A stretch of 32,084 nucleotides of DNA. It comes from Streptomyces sp. CBMA156 (GTDB taxonomy: Bacteria > Actinomycetota > Actinomycetes > Streptomycetales > Streptomycetaceae). Under the pieces are notes generated by a model, which was not told the DNA's origin, made no database searches, and worked only from the letters and a program-made list of their open reading frames with translations. Below are positions 23,592 through 32,084 of the stretch, one piece after another. Both the position numbers and the translations under genes were made by a program. Where the stretch lies: contig NZ_MSJQ01000292.1 in the NCBI RefSeq assembly GCF_014596515.1, positions 1 through 32,084 on the forward strand, given 5' to 3'. How positions within the stretch are numbered: the stretch's first letter is position 1; each line of letters opens with the position of its first letter.

Positions 23592-25625
23592 TCACACGGC
23601 CTGCCAGAGCGCCGGGACGTTCGGCGGCTCCCAGCCGGCCATGGCGGTGTGGCCCTGGAGGCAGCGGTAGCTGACTCCGTTGTAGGTCACGGTGTCGCCC
23701 GCCTTGTAGGTGGTGCCGGCCGCCCAGGTGCCGCCGGGGTTCGGCGTGTCCTTGCCGACCGTCAGGCTGTACTGGGCGGTGTGGGTGGTGGTGCCGGCGG
23801 TGCCGGTGACGGTGATCTGGTAGGTGCCGCCCGCGGCCGTCGAGGAGGCCGACAGGGTCAGGGTGGAGGACGAACCGGCCTGCACCGAGGTGGGGTTGAA
23901 GGTGGCGGTGACGCCGGCGGGGAGGCCGGAGGCGGTCAGGTTCACGGTCTGGGCGGTGCCGGAGGTGACGGCGGTGGTGACCGTGGCGGTGGTGGAGGCG
24001 CCGGGCTGGACGGAGCCGGAGGCCGGGCCGAGCGACACCGAGAAGTCGTTGCTGCCGGACGGTGCGCAGGTCGGGTCGCCGGTCTGGGCGGGGACGCTGA
24101 TGGCGTCCCAGGCGGCCTTGGCCCGGTTGAAGAAGTTGCAGCTCGGGTCGAGGCTCTTGGCGGCGGTCAGGGTGGCGGTGCGGTAGCGCTTGTAGGTCAT
24201 GCCGCTGGTCTTGAGGAGCATGCCGCCGTAGAAGACCCGGCCGGCGTCCTTGATGCCGATGCCGGTGACCTGGGAGTTGTTGCAGGTCGGGCTGGTGGGC
24301 TTGCCGCCGCCGGGGTTGGAGCCCTCGGCGAGCAGGTAGAACCAGTGGTTGAGCGGGCCGGCCGCGGCGTGCTCCTCGGTCTGCGGGATCGACGCCGAGT
24401 AGCAGTTGGGGTTGTTGCTGACCAGCGAGGGGTTGTACATGTTGCGGATCGGGCCGTTGCCGACGAGGTTGATCATCTCGCCGACGGTGTAGTCCGGGCT
24501 GTCGTACGGGGCGGACTGGTTGGCGTAGGACTCGGTCAGGGCGCCCATGATGTCGCCGGTGGCCTCGCCCAGGCCGGACTCGTTGTTCGCGCCGCCGGGG
24601 GTGAACTGGTCGAGCCCGTGGCCGAACTCGTGGCCGACGACGTCGATCGAGGCGATCCACTTGTTGGCCTGGCTGTGGCCGATGGATATGGTGCTGCCGT
24701 CCCAGTAGGCGTTGACGTCGTTGAGGCCGACCTTGACCGGCCAGCTGCCGCCGTTGCCGTTGTGCCCGTTGCGACCGAGCCAGTCGCGGAGCATGTCCCA
24801 TTCCTTCTGGGCGGCGAACATCGCGTCACCGCAGCCGGTCTCCTTGCTGGAGGCACTGCCGGTGCCCCAGGTGTCACTCGACTTGGAGAAGACCTGACCG
24901 GTGCTGTAGTCCGCACACGACAGCCCCGGACGGCTCGGGTCGCGCAGCGAGTAGGAACTGCCGGAGCCGGTGGTGCTGATCGTCGGCGAGGGACCGTTCC
25001 ACTCACTGTTCAGCGTACCGGCGTGAACGTCGTCGTAGCTGTCCACGACCTCGCCCGTCGCGGCGTCCACGAACACGTGCAGACGACTGGGGGCTGCGCC
25101 CTTGTGGCCGGCCAGGACGGTCTCCCAGGCCAGGCGGCCGCTGCCGTCCTTGACCCGCACGACCAGGCGGCGGGACTCGACCGAGTCCACCGAGGCCAGC
25201 TTGGTACGGGCGGTCTTCTCCGCCTGCGCGGCGCTGACCTGCGCCGTGGTGGAGCCGCCGACCGGGCCGGGGGCGGCGGACTGGAGACCGCGGACCGTGC
25301 CCTGGGAGTCGGCCAGGACGACCGCGTCGCCGCCGACCACGGGCAGGCCGCGGTAGCTGCGCTCGTAGGCGACCGAGTACAGGCCACCGACCCACGGGGT
25401 GACGTTCGTGCGCTGGTAGGTCTCGTCGCTGTTCGCGGCCAGCGACTTGAGGCTGGCCGCGATGGCGGCGTCGGCGGCGTTCACGGCGGCGGCCAGGGCG
25501 CTGTCCGCCGGGGCGGGGACGGGCGCGGCGGTGGCCGGCCCCGCGGTGGTGGCGATCATGCCGGCCAGCACGGTGAGGCTGGTCGCGGCGGTCAGCAGCC
25601 TGCCTAGGGAAATCCTGCGTTGCAT
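23592..25625 (-). CDS. secreted M4-family (thermolysin-like) metalloprotease with C-terminal carbohydrate-binding module
   Basis: A 677-residue preproprotein. Signal peptide ~1-34; FTP/PepSY-type propeptide to about 200; M4 catalytic domain with HEFGH (zinc ligands His332 and His336, base Glu333), the third-ligand region [14 protein letters not shown], and LNHWFYLL holding the catalytic His. An Ig-like/NPCBM-associated beta domain ([20 protein letters not shown] onward) follows. A C-terminal CBM5/12-like module of ~45 residues ([34 protein letters not shown]) completes it. HEFGH instead of HELTH is the streptomycete M4 form. The extracellular enzyme is probably targeted to chitin or cell-wall material. 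The ATG at 25625 follows GAGGAG. Confidence 0.95.
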   Translation of the reverse strand: MQRRISLGRLLTAATSLTVLAGMIATTAGPATAAPVPAPADSALAAAVNAADAAIAASLKSLAANSDETYQRTNVTPWVGGLYSVAYERSYRGLPVVGGDAVVLADSQGTVRGLQSAAPGPVGGSTTAQVSAAQAEKTARTKLASVDSVESRRLVVRVKDGSGRLAWETVLAGHKGAAPSRLHVFVDAATGEVVDSYDDVHAGTLNSEWNGPSPTISTTGSGSSYSLRDPSRPGLSCADYSTGQVFSKSSDTWGTGSASSKETGCGDAMFAAQKEWDMLRDWLGRNGHNGNGGSWPVKVGLNDVNAYWDGSTISIGHSQANKWIASIDVVGHEFGHGLDQFTPGGANNESGLGEATGDIMGALTESYANQSAPYDSPDYTVGEMINLVGNGPIRNMYNPSLVSNNPNCYSASIPQTEEHAAAGPLNHWFYLLAEGSNPGGGKPTSPTCNNSQVTGIGIKDAGRVFYGGMLLKTSGMTYKRYRTATLTAAKSLDPSCNFFNRAKAAWDAISVPAQTGDPTCAPSGSNDFSVSLGPASGSVQPGASTTATVTTAVTSGTAQTVNLTASGLPAGVTATFNPTSVQAGSSSTLTLSASSTAAGGTYQITVTGTAGTTTHTAQYSLTVGKDTPNPGGTWAAGTTYKAGDTVTYNGVSYRCLQGHTAMAGWEPPNVPALWQAV

Positions 25626-25927
25626 CGGGGCTCCTCGCGTGTGGGGGTCCCCGTCCGCGGACGGTGTGGCTGGTGGCGCACCGCAGGGCCGTGTCTGGGG
25701 GGACGGCCGTGCGGGCCGTCCGCGCTCGGGTGCCCGAACACTCACACGGCGTCATGCTCTGGTCAATGCCTGGTGCGTGTGATGCGCCGGGTTGGCAAAT
25801 TCCGTCAAGCCGCAGGCCCGGCTCCGCGTCGAGCTGGGCTTTTCTCCGAGTGGTTGAGACCACGTCAGGTGACGGGACGGGTCACGGAGAGCAACCGGAC
25901 GGGAGCCGGGCGGCGGGGGCGTATCCG

Positions 25928-27757
25928 TCAGGGCCGGGCGGGGGCCTGGTCCTGGACGCGGCCCTGCAGGGCCTTGGACAGTTCCGCGACGCAGGCCGCG
26001 AGCTGTCCGGTCGTCAACTGCCCCGGGTCGCCGCCGCATCCGGCCACCGGCGCGGCGGACGGCGGGGCGGAGGGCTGCCCGGTCGGCGCCGGCGTGGCGG
26101 GAGTGGGCGCCGGGGCCGGCTGCCCGCCGCCGGGCGCGGTGATGTCGCCGCGCAGCGACACCAGGTTGGGCGTCACCGTGGCGTCGCCCGACAGGTCGAT
26201 GTAGTCCTGGGTCTGCCCGTTGAAGTCCACGAAGCCGCGCCACATGTCCCGGCCGAACGGGACGATCTCCTGCAGCGCGCCGCCCTGCCCGGCGCTGATC
26301 GTGATCGAGGTCTGCTGCGCCATGTACGACACCATCCGGCTGGCCAGCACGTCCAGGTTCACCGACGGGCCGTCGTCGCCGCGCACGTACACGTGCAGGT
26401 CGTTGAGGCCGCCGCCGGCCCGGTCGGCCTGGAGGACCGCGAACGCGACCACCAGCTGCGAGGAGCTCTCCCGCGGCACCAGCGGCGTCACGTAGTACAG
26501 GTGGCCGTCCGCCTTCGAGCGCAGCAGGAACTCGCCCGGGTTGACGGCGTTGGTGGACGCCGAGGTGTGGGCGTAGCCGAAGCCGCGGTCGTCCTTCGCG
26601 CCGCGTCCGCCGAGCCACTGGATCTCGTGGATCTGCGACCGGACCACCGAGGCCGGGTAGGCGGCGCCGGGCAGTTCGCCCGGCGCCACCTGCGCCCGGT
26701 AGGTGGCGTCCGGGCGGCCGTCCGGCGAGCCGCGCAGTTCCAGCACCCCGGCCGGCTCCAGGACGGTGCGCTGGTGCCAGCCCCTCTGGCGCGCCACCGA
26801 GATCACCACCACCGGCTGGGCGGTGCGGGGGTCGGCGCCGTCGCAGTAGCCCCAGATGTCCTGGTCGCTGTAGACCAGGCCGGGGAACCGCTCGGCGAGC
26901 AGGTTGCGCAGGCTGGCGGCGCCCGTGCCGTCGAAGGCCCGGCCGAAGGCGTGCTCGCCGCGGAACGCGCAGGTGGCGACGGAGTTGGAGCGGCCGTCCC
27001 AGACGGCGACGCCCTCCATGGGCTGCTCGCCGGAGCCGTCCAGGACGGCCGTCCAGACCCCGCCGCCCGGGGAGGCGTCGGGCAGGTAGTGCAGGCTGTG
27101 CCCCATCAGGTGGACCCCGGAGGTCAGGCCCGCGCTGTCGGTCAGCGCCTTGGTCGCCGCGGCGTAGGAGGCGGTGCGCGCCTCGAAGTCGAAGTCCGGC
27201 ATCGGCGCGGTCTTCACGCAGGCCGGCACGTCCGCGGTGCCCACCAGGTCGCAGCGCCCGCCGTCGCCGGCGCGGCTGTGCCCGGTCACCGGCAGCACCG
27301 AGCGCGGTGTGCCGGCCCCGCCGGCGGGGACGTCGAGCACGGTGGCCGCCGCGTAGTAGCGGCCCTCGTCCTTGTCGTCGTCCCACAGTCCGGTGCCCAC
27401 CCGCACCAGCGAGCCGGCCACCGCCAGCAGCACCGCCGCCAGCGCCAGGCGCGAGCGCCGGTCGCCGTACCCCGCCCCGGACTCCTGCACGACGTACGCG
27501 ACCGCGCCCACCGTGCCGCACAGGCCGATCGCGGCCCAGACCCAGAACAGCGGCGCCGCGTCGAGCGGGCCGCCGTGCGGGAAGAAGTCCCGCTCGATGA
27601 ACAGCACGTAGCTCTGGTCCTGCTGCCCGAACCCGCCGAACACGGCGTGCTTGACCAGCCACACCAGCGCCGCGACCAGTGGCATCCACAACCACCAGAC
27701 GGCCATCGCCAGCGCTGCGCGCCGAATTTCGCCCCGCCGGACATCACGCTTCGTCAC
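25928..27757 (-). CDS. membrane protein of unknown function with large extracellular region
   Basis: A 609-residue protein. Three membrane helices lie at ~14-40 (MAVWWLWMPLVAALVWLVKH), ~68-92 (PLFWVWAAIGLCGTVGAVAY) and ~103-122. The remaining ~480 residues appear extracytoplasmic, with an extended domain and two-cysteine regions, ending in a Pro/Ala/Thr-rich linker (~545-575) and a short helical end with CGGDPGQLTTGQLAACVAEL, a small motif seen after UPF0182-like actinobacterial proteins. I do not recognise the main domain; a relation to UPF0182 is only a guess. The GTG at 27757 has GAAGGGG upstream. It is probably monocistronic. Confidence 0.85.
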   Translation of the reverse strand: MTKRDVRRGEIRRAALAMAVWWLWMPLVAALVWLVKHAVFGGFGQQDQSYVLFIERDFFPHGGPLDAAPLFWVWAAIGLCGTVGAVAYVVQESGAGYGDRRSRLALAAVLLAVAGSLVRVGTGLWDDDKDEGRYYAAATVLDVPAGGAGTPRSVLPVTGHSRAGDGGRCDLVGTADVPACVKTAPMPDFDFEARTASYAAATKALTDSAGLTSGVHLMGHSLHYLPDASPGGGVWTAVLDGSGEQPMEGVAVWDGRSNSVATCAFRGEHAFGRAFDGTGAASLRNLLAERFPGLVYSDQDIWGYCDGADPRTAQPVVVISVARQRGWHQRTVLEPAGVLELRGSPDGRPDATYRAQVAPGELPGAAYPASVVRSQIHEIQWLGGRGAKDDRGFGYAHTSASTNAVNPGEFLLRSKADGHLYYVTPLVPRESSSQLVVAFAVLQADRAGGGLNDLHVYVRGDDGPSVNLDVLASRMVSYMAQQTSITISAGQGGALQEIVPFGRDMWRGFVDFNGQTQDYIDLSGDATVTPNLVSLRGDITAPGGGQPAPAPTPATPAPTGQPSAPPSAAPVAGCGGDPGQLTTGQLAACVAELSKALQGRVQDQAPARP

Positions 27758-28665
27758 ACGCCACCCCTTCGTCCACCCCGCCCCGCCGCCCGCTCCGGGC
27801 GCCCGATCCTACGCGCCGGCCTCCCGCGGGGCGGGCCCCAACCAGTCGCCCGCCCACGGGGGTTGCCGCCCTGCGGCCGCTCGTCCCGCGCCGTCCACCG
27901 GCGCGGCCGCACCGAGCATGCACCACACCTCCGACACCGGGAGCGGAGCGGGTGCCCGGCCCGGACCGCCCGCCGGTAGCGGACCGTAGCCGGGGGGAAA
28001 CCGACAGCACTTGACAGGGCCTTGCCCCGAGGCGCGTACTGGAACGGACAAACAGCAGACAGGGCCCTGAGCTCCAGGTATCCGTTCGATATCCGTTGCC
28101 GGTACGGAGTGGCGACAGGGCGTGCCGGGATGTTCGACACCCTCGCATCGCGCTCAGCCCGTCCCTCCGACGGCCGTTTTCGCGTTCAAGCGCCGCGCCC
28201 GCGCCACCGGACAGGTGGGGCACCCGTGGCGGCGCTGCCGGGACCAGGGCCCCCAGGCCGGGTCCAAGGGGCCGCCATGAAGTCGAACTCGAAATCGGCC
28301 GATGTGCGAACGCGGGAGGACGATCCCGGCGAACCGCCGGCGGGACGCTCCCCGGTCCGTCGGCGCCCACCCGGAGCGGGCCGTGCCCCGCTGCCCGTGG
28401 CCGTCGCCGTCGGACCGGAGCGGCAGCGCCGCCGGACGTCCGCACGGCGCACCCCGCGTTTACGGCTGCGGGCACCCCGCGCAGCGGGTGCCCGGCCTGC
28501 CGACGGAAACCGGACGACGGCGCCCTCCGGGCCAGGGCCTGTCACCCACCGGTTGCCGCGCGTCGCCCGCATCGGTGCCCTGCCGCGCGTCCTTCCCACG
28601 GGCCGTGGCCTGCGCCCTCCGGCGCGGTGCCCGAACTCCGGCCCGTACGCGGAAAGGTGGGCACC
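27758..28665. promoter_or_regulatory. 908-nt divergent region upstream of the Dpg cassette
   Basis: No convincing gene. A less GC-rich segment holds TTGACA (28011-28016), AACGGACA (28043-28050) and two TATCCGTT copies one helical turn apart (28079-28086, 28090-28097); AACGGACA is nearly their inverse. These are candidates for the cassette promoter and a regulator site. The part from 28277 to 28665 has open frames on both strands with low-complexity Arg/Pro/Ala translations and no motif. Confidence 0.4.
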
Positions 28666-30141
28666 ATGCTGCTCGACTCGTCGGCGCTGCATTCGAGCAT
28701 CGAGGATCCGGTCCTCGACCGGATGAACTTCCTGAACGAGATCACGTTCAGCTACCCCGACGCGGTGTCCTTCGCACCCGGGCGCCCCTATGACGGCTTC
28801 TTCGAGATCGAGGAGGTCCACGACCACCTGCGCCGGTACGCGGCGTACCTGGAGAGCCGGGGCGCCGGGCCGGCGGAGGTGCGCAGCCGCTTCTACCAGT
28901 ACGGGCCGGCCGCGGGGCAGATCCGGGAGCTGATCGCGCACTCGCTGCGGCAGGACGAGGGGTTCGAGGTCGCGCCCGAGGCGATCGTGGTGACGGTCGG
29001 TGCGCAGGAGGCGATGTTCCTGACGCTGCGCACGCTGTTCGCGACGCCCGAGGACGTGCTCCTGCTCGTCACCCCGTGCTACGTCGGCATCATCGGGGCG
29101 GCCAGGCTGCTGGACGTCCCGGTGGTCGCGGTGCCCGAGCGTGACGGGCGGCTGGTGGTGGCGGACCTCGACGAGGCCGTGCGGGCGCAGCGCGCCGCCG
29201 GCCGCCGGCCGCGGGCGGTCTACGTGGTGCCGGACCACGCGAATCCCACCGGGTCCACGCTGGACCTGGCGACGCGTACCGAGCTGCTCGAACTGGCCGG
29301 GCGGCGCGGCCTGCTGGTCCTGGAGGACAGTCCCTACCGGCTGAGCGGTCCCGGGCCGCGCGCTCCGATGCTCAAGGCGCTGGACCGCTCCGGGAGCGTC
29401 GTCCAGCTCGGCACGTACTCCAAGACGCTGTTCCCCGGTGCCAGGGTCGGCTACGTGGTGGCGGACCAGGAGGTGCGTGACGGTGCCGGGCGGGTGCGGC
29501 TGCTCGCGCGGGACCTGGCGAAGGTCAAGAGCATGATCACGGTGAACACCTCCTCGCTCAGCCAGGCGGTCGCGGCGGGTGCGCTGCTCAGCGCGGACGG
29601 CCGGCTCTCGGTGCTGAACGCCAGGGCCGCCGAGCACTACGGCCGCTGCATGGCCGGGACGCTGGCGCAGCTCGACCGGTGGCTGCCCGAGCGGCGCCGC
29701 CGGGAGCTGGGGGTCGACTGGAATCGGCCCGACGGCGGGTTCTTCCTCACCCTGCGCACCGGTTTCCGCACCGGCACGGCGGCGTTGGAGCGTTCGGCCG
29801 GGGAGTTCGGGGTGATCTGGACGCCGATGGAGTTCTTCCATCCGTACGGCGGGGGCGAGCAGGAGATCAGGCTCGCCATCAGCTACCTGACGCCCGGGCA
29901 GGTGGCGCAGGGCGTGGAGCGGCTCGCGCGGTTCGTCGAGACGCTCAGCGCCGAGGCGCACGACGTCGAGGCGCACGACGTCGAGGCGCACGGCGGCGGA
30001 ACGCACCACGGCGGGCGCCACCACAACAGGCGGCACGCCGGCAGGCAGGACCACGACGAGGCGCACGGCGCCGGGGCGGCCGGCAACGGGACGTACCGCG
30101 GCACGGCGCTCCGCACCGGAACGGAGAGTGACCCGACATGA
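28666..30141 (+). CDS. pgat: (3,5-dihydroxy)phenylglycine aminotransferase (HpgT/Pgat-type) with His-rich tail
   Basis: A 491-residue fold-type I PLP aminotransferase. It shows SFAPGRPYDGFF, FYQYGPAAGQIRELIA, NPTG (193-196), LEDSPYR with Asp221, and the PLP lysine Lys253 in GTYSKTLFPGARVGY. It matches the aminotransferases that make phenylglycine-type amino acids in glycopeptide and related clusters. It would convert 3,5-dihydroxyphenylglyoxylate to 3,5-dihydroxyphenylglycine. The usual family end is near residue 428; here ~62 extra residues include EAHDVEAHDVEAH repeats and ten His. GGAAAGGTGG precedes the ATG, and the stop overlaps dpgA by 4 nt (ATGA), so it is co-translated with the DpgA pathway. 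The amino-acid product is inferred from context. Confidence 0.9.
   Translation: MLLDSSALHSSIEDPVLDRMNFLNEITFSYPDAVSFAPGRPYDGFFEIEEVHDHLRRYAAYLESRGAGPAEVRSRFYQYGPAAGQIRELIAHSLRQDEGFEVAPEAIVVTVGAQEAMFLTLRTLFATPEDVLLLVTPCYVGIIGAARLLDVPVVAVPERDGRLVVADLDEAVRAQRAAGRRPRAVYVVPDHANPTGSTLDLATRTELLELAGRRGLLVLEDSPYRLSGPGPRAPMLKALDRSGSVVQLGTYSKTLFPGARVGYVVADQEVRDGAGRVRLLARDLAKVKSMITVNTSSLSQAVAAGALLSADGRLSVLNARAAEHYGRCMAGTLAQLDRWLPERRRRELGVDWNRPDGGFFLTLRTGFRTGTAALERSAGEFGVIWTPMEFFHPYGGGEQEIRLAISYLTPGQVAQGVERLARFVETLSAEAHDVEAHDVEAHGGGTHHGGRHHNRRHAGRQDHDEAHGAGAAGNGTYRGTALRTGTESDPT
29953..29995 (+). repeat. 15-bp tandem repeats in the aminotransferase tail
   Basis: GAGGCGCACGACGTC is repeated exactly at 29953 and 29968, with a partial third copy from 29983 and a related GAGGCGCACGGCG at 30058. 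They encode EAHDV units and indicate recent slippage growth. Confidence 0.8.
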
Positions 30142-31253
30142 CCGCGACCCTGGACCGGGCACCGGCCGCCACGGCCCCGCGCATCGTGAGCGTGGGCACC
30201 GCCGTTCCACCCGAGCACTACTCCCAGGAGGAACTGCTCGACCTGTTCGGGATCACCGACCGCAGGGTGCGCTCCGTCTTCCTGCTGGGCTCCATCCGGC
30301 AGCGCTCGCTGGTGCTGCCCCCGGCGGCGCCCGACGGCACCCGGCTGCGGGAGAACCAGGGCGACCTCCTGGACAAGCACAAGGCCTGGGCCGTGAGCAT
30401 GGGGTCGGACGCGATGTCCCTGTGCCTGAAGCGGATCGGGGCCGACCTGTCCGAGGTGGGGTACCTGTGCTGCGTGACCTCGACGGGGTTCCTCACCCCG
30501 GGTCTGAGCGCGCTGATGATCCGCGAGCTGGGCATGGACTGGCACACCGCGCGGGCCGACATCGTCGGCATGGGCTGCAACGCCGGGCTCAACGCGCTGG
30601 CCGTGGTGGGCAACTGGGCGGCGGCGCACCCGGGCCGGCTGGCCGTGATGGTCTGCTCGGAGGCCTGCTCGGCCGCGTACACGATGGACTCCACGATGCG
30701 CACGGCCGTGGTCAACAGCCTCTTCGGCGACGGCGCCGCGGCGGTCGCGGTGATGGCCGACCCCGGCCCCGGGGACGGCGACGGGGAGGAGGGGCCGGTC
30801 CGGCGCCTCGAAGGCCCCGGGATCCTGAAGACGGCGAGCGTCACCATCGTCGACGCCATCGACGCGATGCGCTACGACTGGGACCGCGACCAGGACCGCT
30901 TCAGCTTCTTCCTGGACCCGCAGATCCCCTACCTGGTCGGCGCGCACGTGGAGGGCGTCATCGACCTGCTGCTGGACGGGACGTCGCTGCGCCGCGACGA
31001 CGTCGCGCACTGGCTGGTGCACTCCGGCGGCAAGAAGGTCATCGACGCGGTCGCCGTCAACCTCGGGCTGACCCGGCACGACCTGCGGCACACCATCACC
31101 GTGCTGCGCGACTTCGGCAACGTCTCCAGCGGCTCGTTCCTCTTCTCCTACGACCGGCTCCTCCAGGAGGGCGTGGTCCGTGCCGGGGACTACGGCGTGC
31201 TGATGACCATGGGGCCGGGTTCGACGATCGAGTCCGCGCTCATCCAGTGGTGA
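30138..31253 (+). CDS. dpgA: DpgA: type III polyketide synthase for 3,5-dihydroxyphenylacetyl-CoA
   Basis: A 371-residue chalcone-synthase-like enzyme. The catalytic triad is visible: Cys147 in VGMGCNAGLNA, His295 in WLVHSGGKK and Asn328 in FGNVSSGSFLF. In DPG biosynthesis it condenses four malonyl-CoA units to 3,5-dihydroxyphenylacetyl-CoA with help from DpgB and DpgD. The identity as DpgA, rather than another type III PKS, is supported by the upstream phenylglycine-type aminotransferase and the downstream DpgB and DpgC. The ATG overlaps the aminotransferase stop by 4 nt. Codon use is like its neighbours. A 22-nt gap leads to dpgB. Confidence 0.95.
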   Translation: MTATLDRAPAATAPRIVSVGTAVPPEHYSQEELLDLFGITDRRVRSVFLLGSIRQRSLVLPPAAPDGTRLRENQGDLLDKHKAWAVSMGSDAMSLCLKRIGADLSEVGYLCCVTSTGFLTPGLSALMIRELGMDWHTARADIVGMGCNAGLNALAVVGNWAAAHPGRLAVMVCSEACSAAYTMDSTMRTAVVNSLFGDGAAAVAVMADPGPGDGDGEEGPVRRLEGPGILKTASVTIVDAIDAMRYDWDRDQDRFSFFLDPQIPYLVGAHVEGVIDLLLDGTSLRRDDVAHWLVHSGGKKVIDAVAVNLGLTRHDLRHTITVLRDFGNVSSGSFLFSYDRLLQEGVVRAGDYGVLMTMGPGSTIESALIQW

Positions 31254-31275
31254 CCCAACGCAAGGGAGACCCGCC

Positions 31276-31959
31276 ATGCCCGTCAACGCCTTCCCCGGAG
31301 GTCCCGTGCTGCACGTGGACGGCCGCCGGGAGCTCTCGGCCGAACTGACCCACGCCGTGGCCGCCTTCTGCGACGAGGCGGAGTCCACCGGCGCGGACTT
31401 CGCGACCCTGTACCTCTCCGGCGCCCCGTCGCACGAGGTGGTGGCGAAGGTGTCCGACGTGGCCGCCGTCACGAAGTGGGAGCGGGCCGTGCGCCGCCTC
31501 GAACGGCTGCGGCTGCCCACGCTGGCGGCGGCGAGCGGGGAGTGCGGCGGGGCCGCGCTGGACCTGCTGCTCGCGACCGACATCCGGGTGGCCACACCGG
31601 ACCTGCTGCTCCTGCTGCCCCTGCACGAGCAGGGCACCTGGCCGGGCATGGCCGGCTTCCGGCTGGTCCAGCAGCTCGGGCTGGCCTCGGCCCGGCGCAC
31701 GGTGCTCTTCGGACGGCCGATCACCGCCCGCGAGGCCCTGGACCGGTGCCTGGTGGACCAGGTGAGCACCGACCCGGGGCGCACCCTGGCCGCCGCCGCC
31801 CGGCTGCTGCGCCGGCTGTCCGGGCCCGAACTCGCGATCCGCCGCCAACTGGCCTTCGACGCCCAGTGGATGAGCTTCGAGGACGCGCTCGGCCCGCACC
31901 TGGCCGCCTGCGACCGCGCGCTGCGGCGCACCCGGACCCCGGACGAGGTGTCGGCATGA
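31276..31959 (+). CDS. dpgB: DpgB: enoyl-CoA hydratase-like partner of DpgA
   Basis: A 227-residue crotonase-family protein. Visible parts are LYLSGAPSHEVVAK, a substrate-pocket strand LPTLAAASGECGGAALDLLL (oxyanion-hole region), ATDIRVATPDLLLLLP and the WPGMAGFRLVQQLGLASARR helix. DpgB raises DpgA turnover and probably helps dehydration/aromatisation of the polyketide intermediate. The ATG follows AAGGGAG. It overlaps the next gene by 4 nt (ATGA). The sequence looks intact; the family is shorter and more divergent than ordinary enoyl-CoA hydratases, as here. Confidence 0.93.
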   Translation: MPVNAFPGGPVLHVDGRRELSAELTHAVAAFCDEAESTGADFATLYLSGAPSHEVVAKVSDVAAVTKWERAVRRLERLRLPTLAAASGECGGAALDLLLATDIRVATPDLLLLLPLHEQGTWPGMAGFRLVQQLGLASARRTVLFGRPITAREALDRCLVDQVSTDPGRTLAAAARLLRRLSGPELAIRRQLAFDAQWMSFEDALGPHLAACDRALRRTRTPDEVSA

Positions 31960-32084
31960 GCACCGCGAACGCCCAGGCACCCGCCGCGAACGCCCAGGCA
32001 CCCGCCGCCGCGCGGGCACCCGTGCGGGGCCCCGCCGCGGACGGGCTCGACCGGGCGGGCGCCCTGCTCGCGCCGTTCCCCGAG
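31956..32084 (+). CDS. dpgC: DpgC: probable dioxygenase of the Dpg pathway (partial, N-terminus only)
   Basis: Only the first 43 residues are inside the window: an Ala/Pro-rich stretch with a duplicated NAQAPAA motif, then ADGLDRAGALLAPFPE. The identity is inferred from gene order (dpgA-dpgB-dpgC) and the ATGA overlap with dpgB. DpgC is a cofactor-free dioxygenase that turns 3,5-dihydroxyphenylacetyl-CoA into 3,5-dihydroxyphenylglyoxylate, the aminotransferase substrate. Its domain cannot be seen here. Confidence 0.75.
   Translation, partial: MSTANAQAPAANAQAPAAARAPVRGPAADGLDRAGALLAPFPE

Noticed and set aside
28277..28665. Possible small gene directly upstream of the aminotransferase (MKSNSKSADVRTREDD...)
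   Set aside because: After ~20 plausible residues the translation becomes Arg/Pro/Ala-rich low complexity and runs out of frame into the aminotransferase; no family motif or good ribosome site.
1..32084. CRISPR arrays, insertion sequences, attachment sites and rRNA/tRNA genes
   Set aside because: No regularly spaced repeats of CRISPR type, no transposase or integrase motifs, no terminal inverted repeats and no structural RNA pattern were found on either strand.

Overview
The window is high-GC actinobacterial DNA. Strong third-codon-position GC bias, GTG starts, overlapping stop/start pairs, and secreted and ECF-sigma gene types all point to Streptomycetaceae (Streptomyces or Kitasatospora). 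This assignment rests on sequence style and protein families only. No tRNA, rRNA, CRISPR array, transposase or integrase was seen.

Left part (1-6.3 kb). The N-terminal part of a large LuxR-type ATPase regulator runs off the left edge. Next comes a compact stress-type cluster: an alpha/beta hydrolase, an AhpD/carboxymuconolactone decarboxylase (CMD)-like protein, a cupin, an NAD(P)-binding oxidoreductase, a small coiled-coil protein and an ECF41/SigJ-type sigma factor with a SnoaL-like tail. CMD and oxidoreductase genes are the classic partners of ECF41 sigma factors. Three promoter-like sites of the form YGTCACA-N16-GGTC, with identical spacing, lie in front of the CMD, cupin and oxidoreductase genes. 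The sigma gene has an apparent 2-nt (CG) slip between its DGGGK and NPDKL motifs. A coiled-coil/winged-helix protein follows.

Middle part (6.3-15 kb). A decayed phosphotransferase pseudogene, a class A penicillin-binding protein, a P-loop kinase, a large secreted beta-helix/PKD protein, and a SigE-family ECF sigma factor coupled to a membrane-anchored probable partner.

15.2-18.5 kb. A tightly overlapping four-gene operon: EF-hand protein, divergent beta-decarboxylating dehydrogenase, isochorismatase-like cysteine hydrolase and SAM methyltransferase. It is preceded by three copies of an ACTAYCTGTC repeat. I do not recognise this combination; it is the best candidate for an undescribed small pathway.

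18.5-27.8 kb. A SMI1/KNR4-type protein, a small unknown, a tiny secreted two-cysteine peptide, an MHYT-domain membrane sensor behind an AT-rich leader with a perfect palindrome, a TetR regulator with a zinc-ribbon-like tail divergent from an NmrA-like oxidoreductase, a secreted M4 metalloprotease with a chitin-binding-type end, and an unrecognised membrane protein.

Right end (28.7 kb to the edge). The start of a 3,5-dihydroxyphenylglycine (Dpg) cassette: aminotransferase, DpgA (type III PKS), DpgB and the first codons of DpgC. All are on the plus strand and overlap or are closely spaced. This implies that a nonribosomal peptide cluster of glycopeptide or related type continues beyond the right edge. 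The Dpg aminotransferase carries an unusual His-rich tail encoded by 15-bp tandem repeats.
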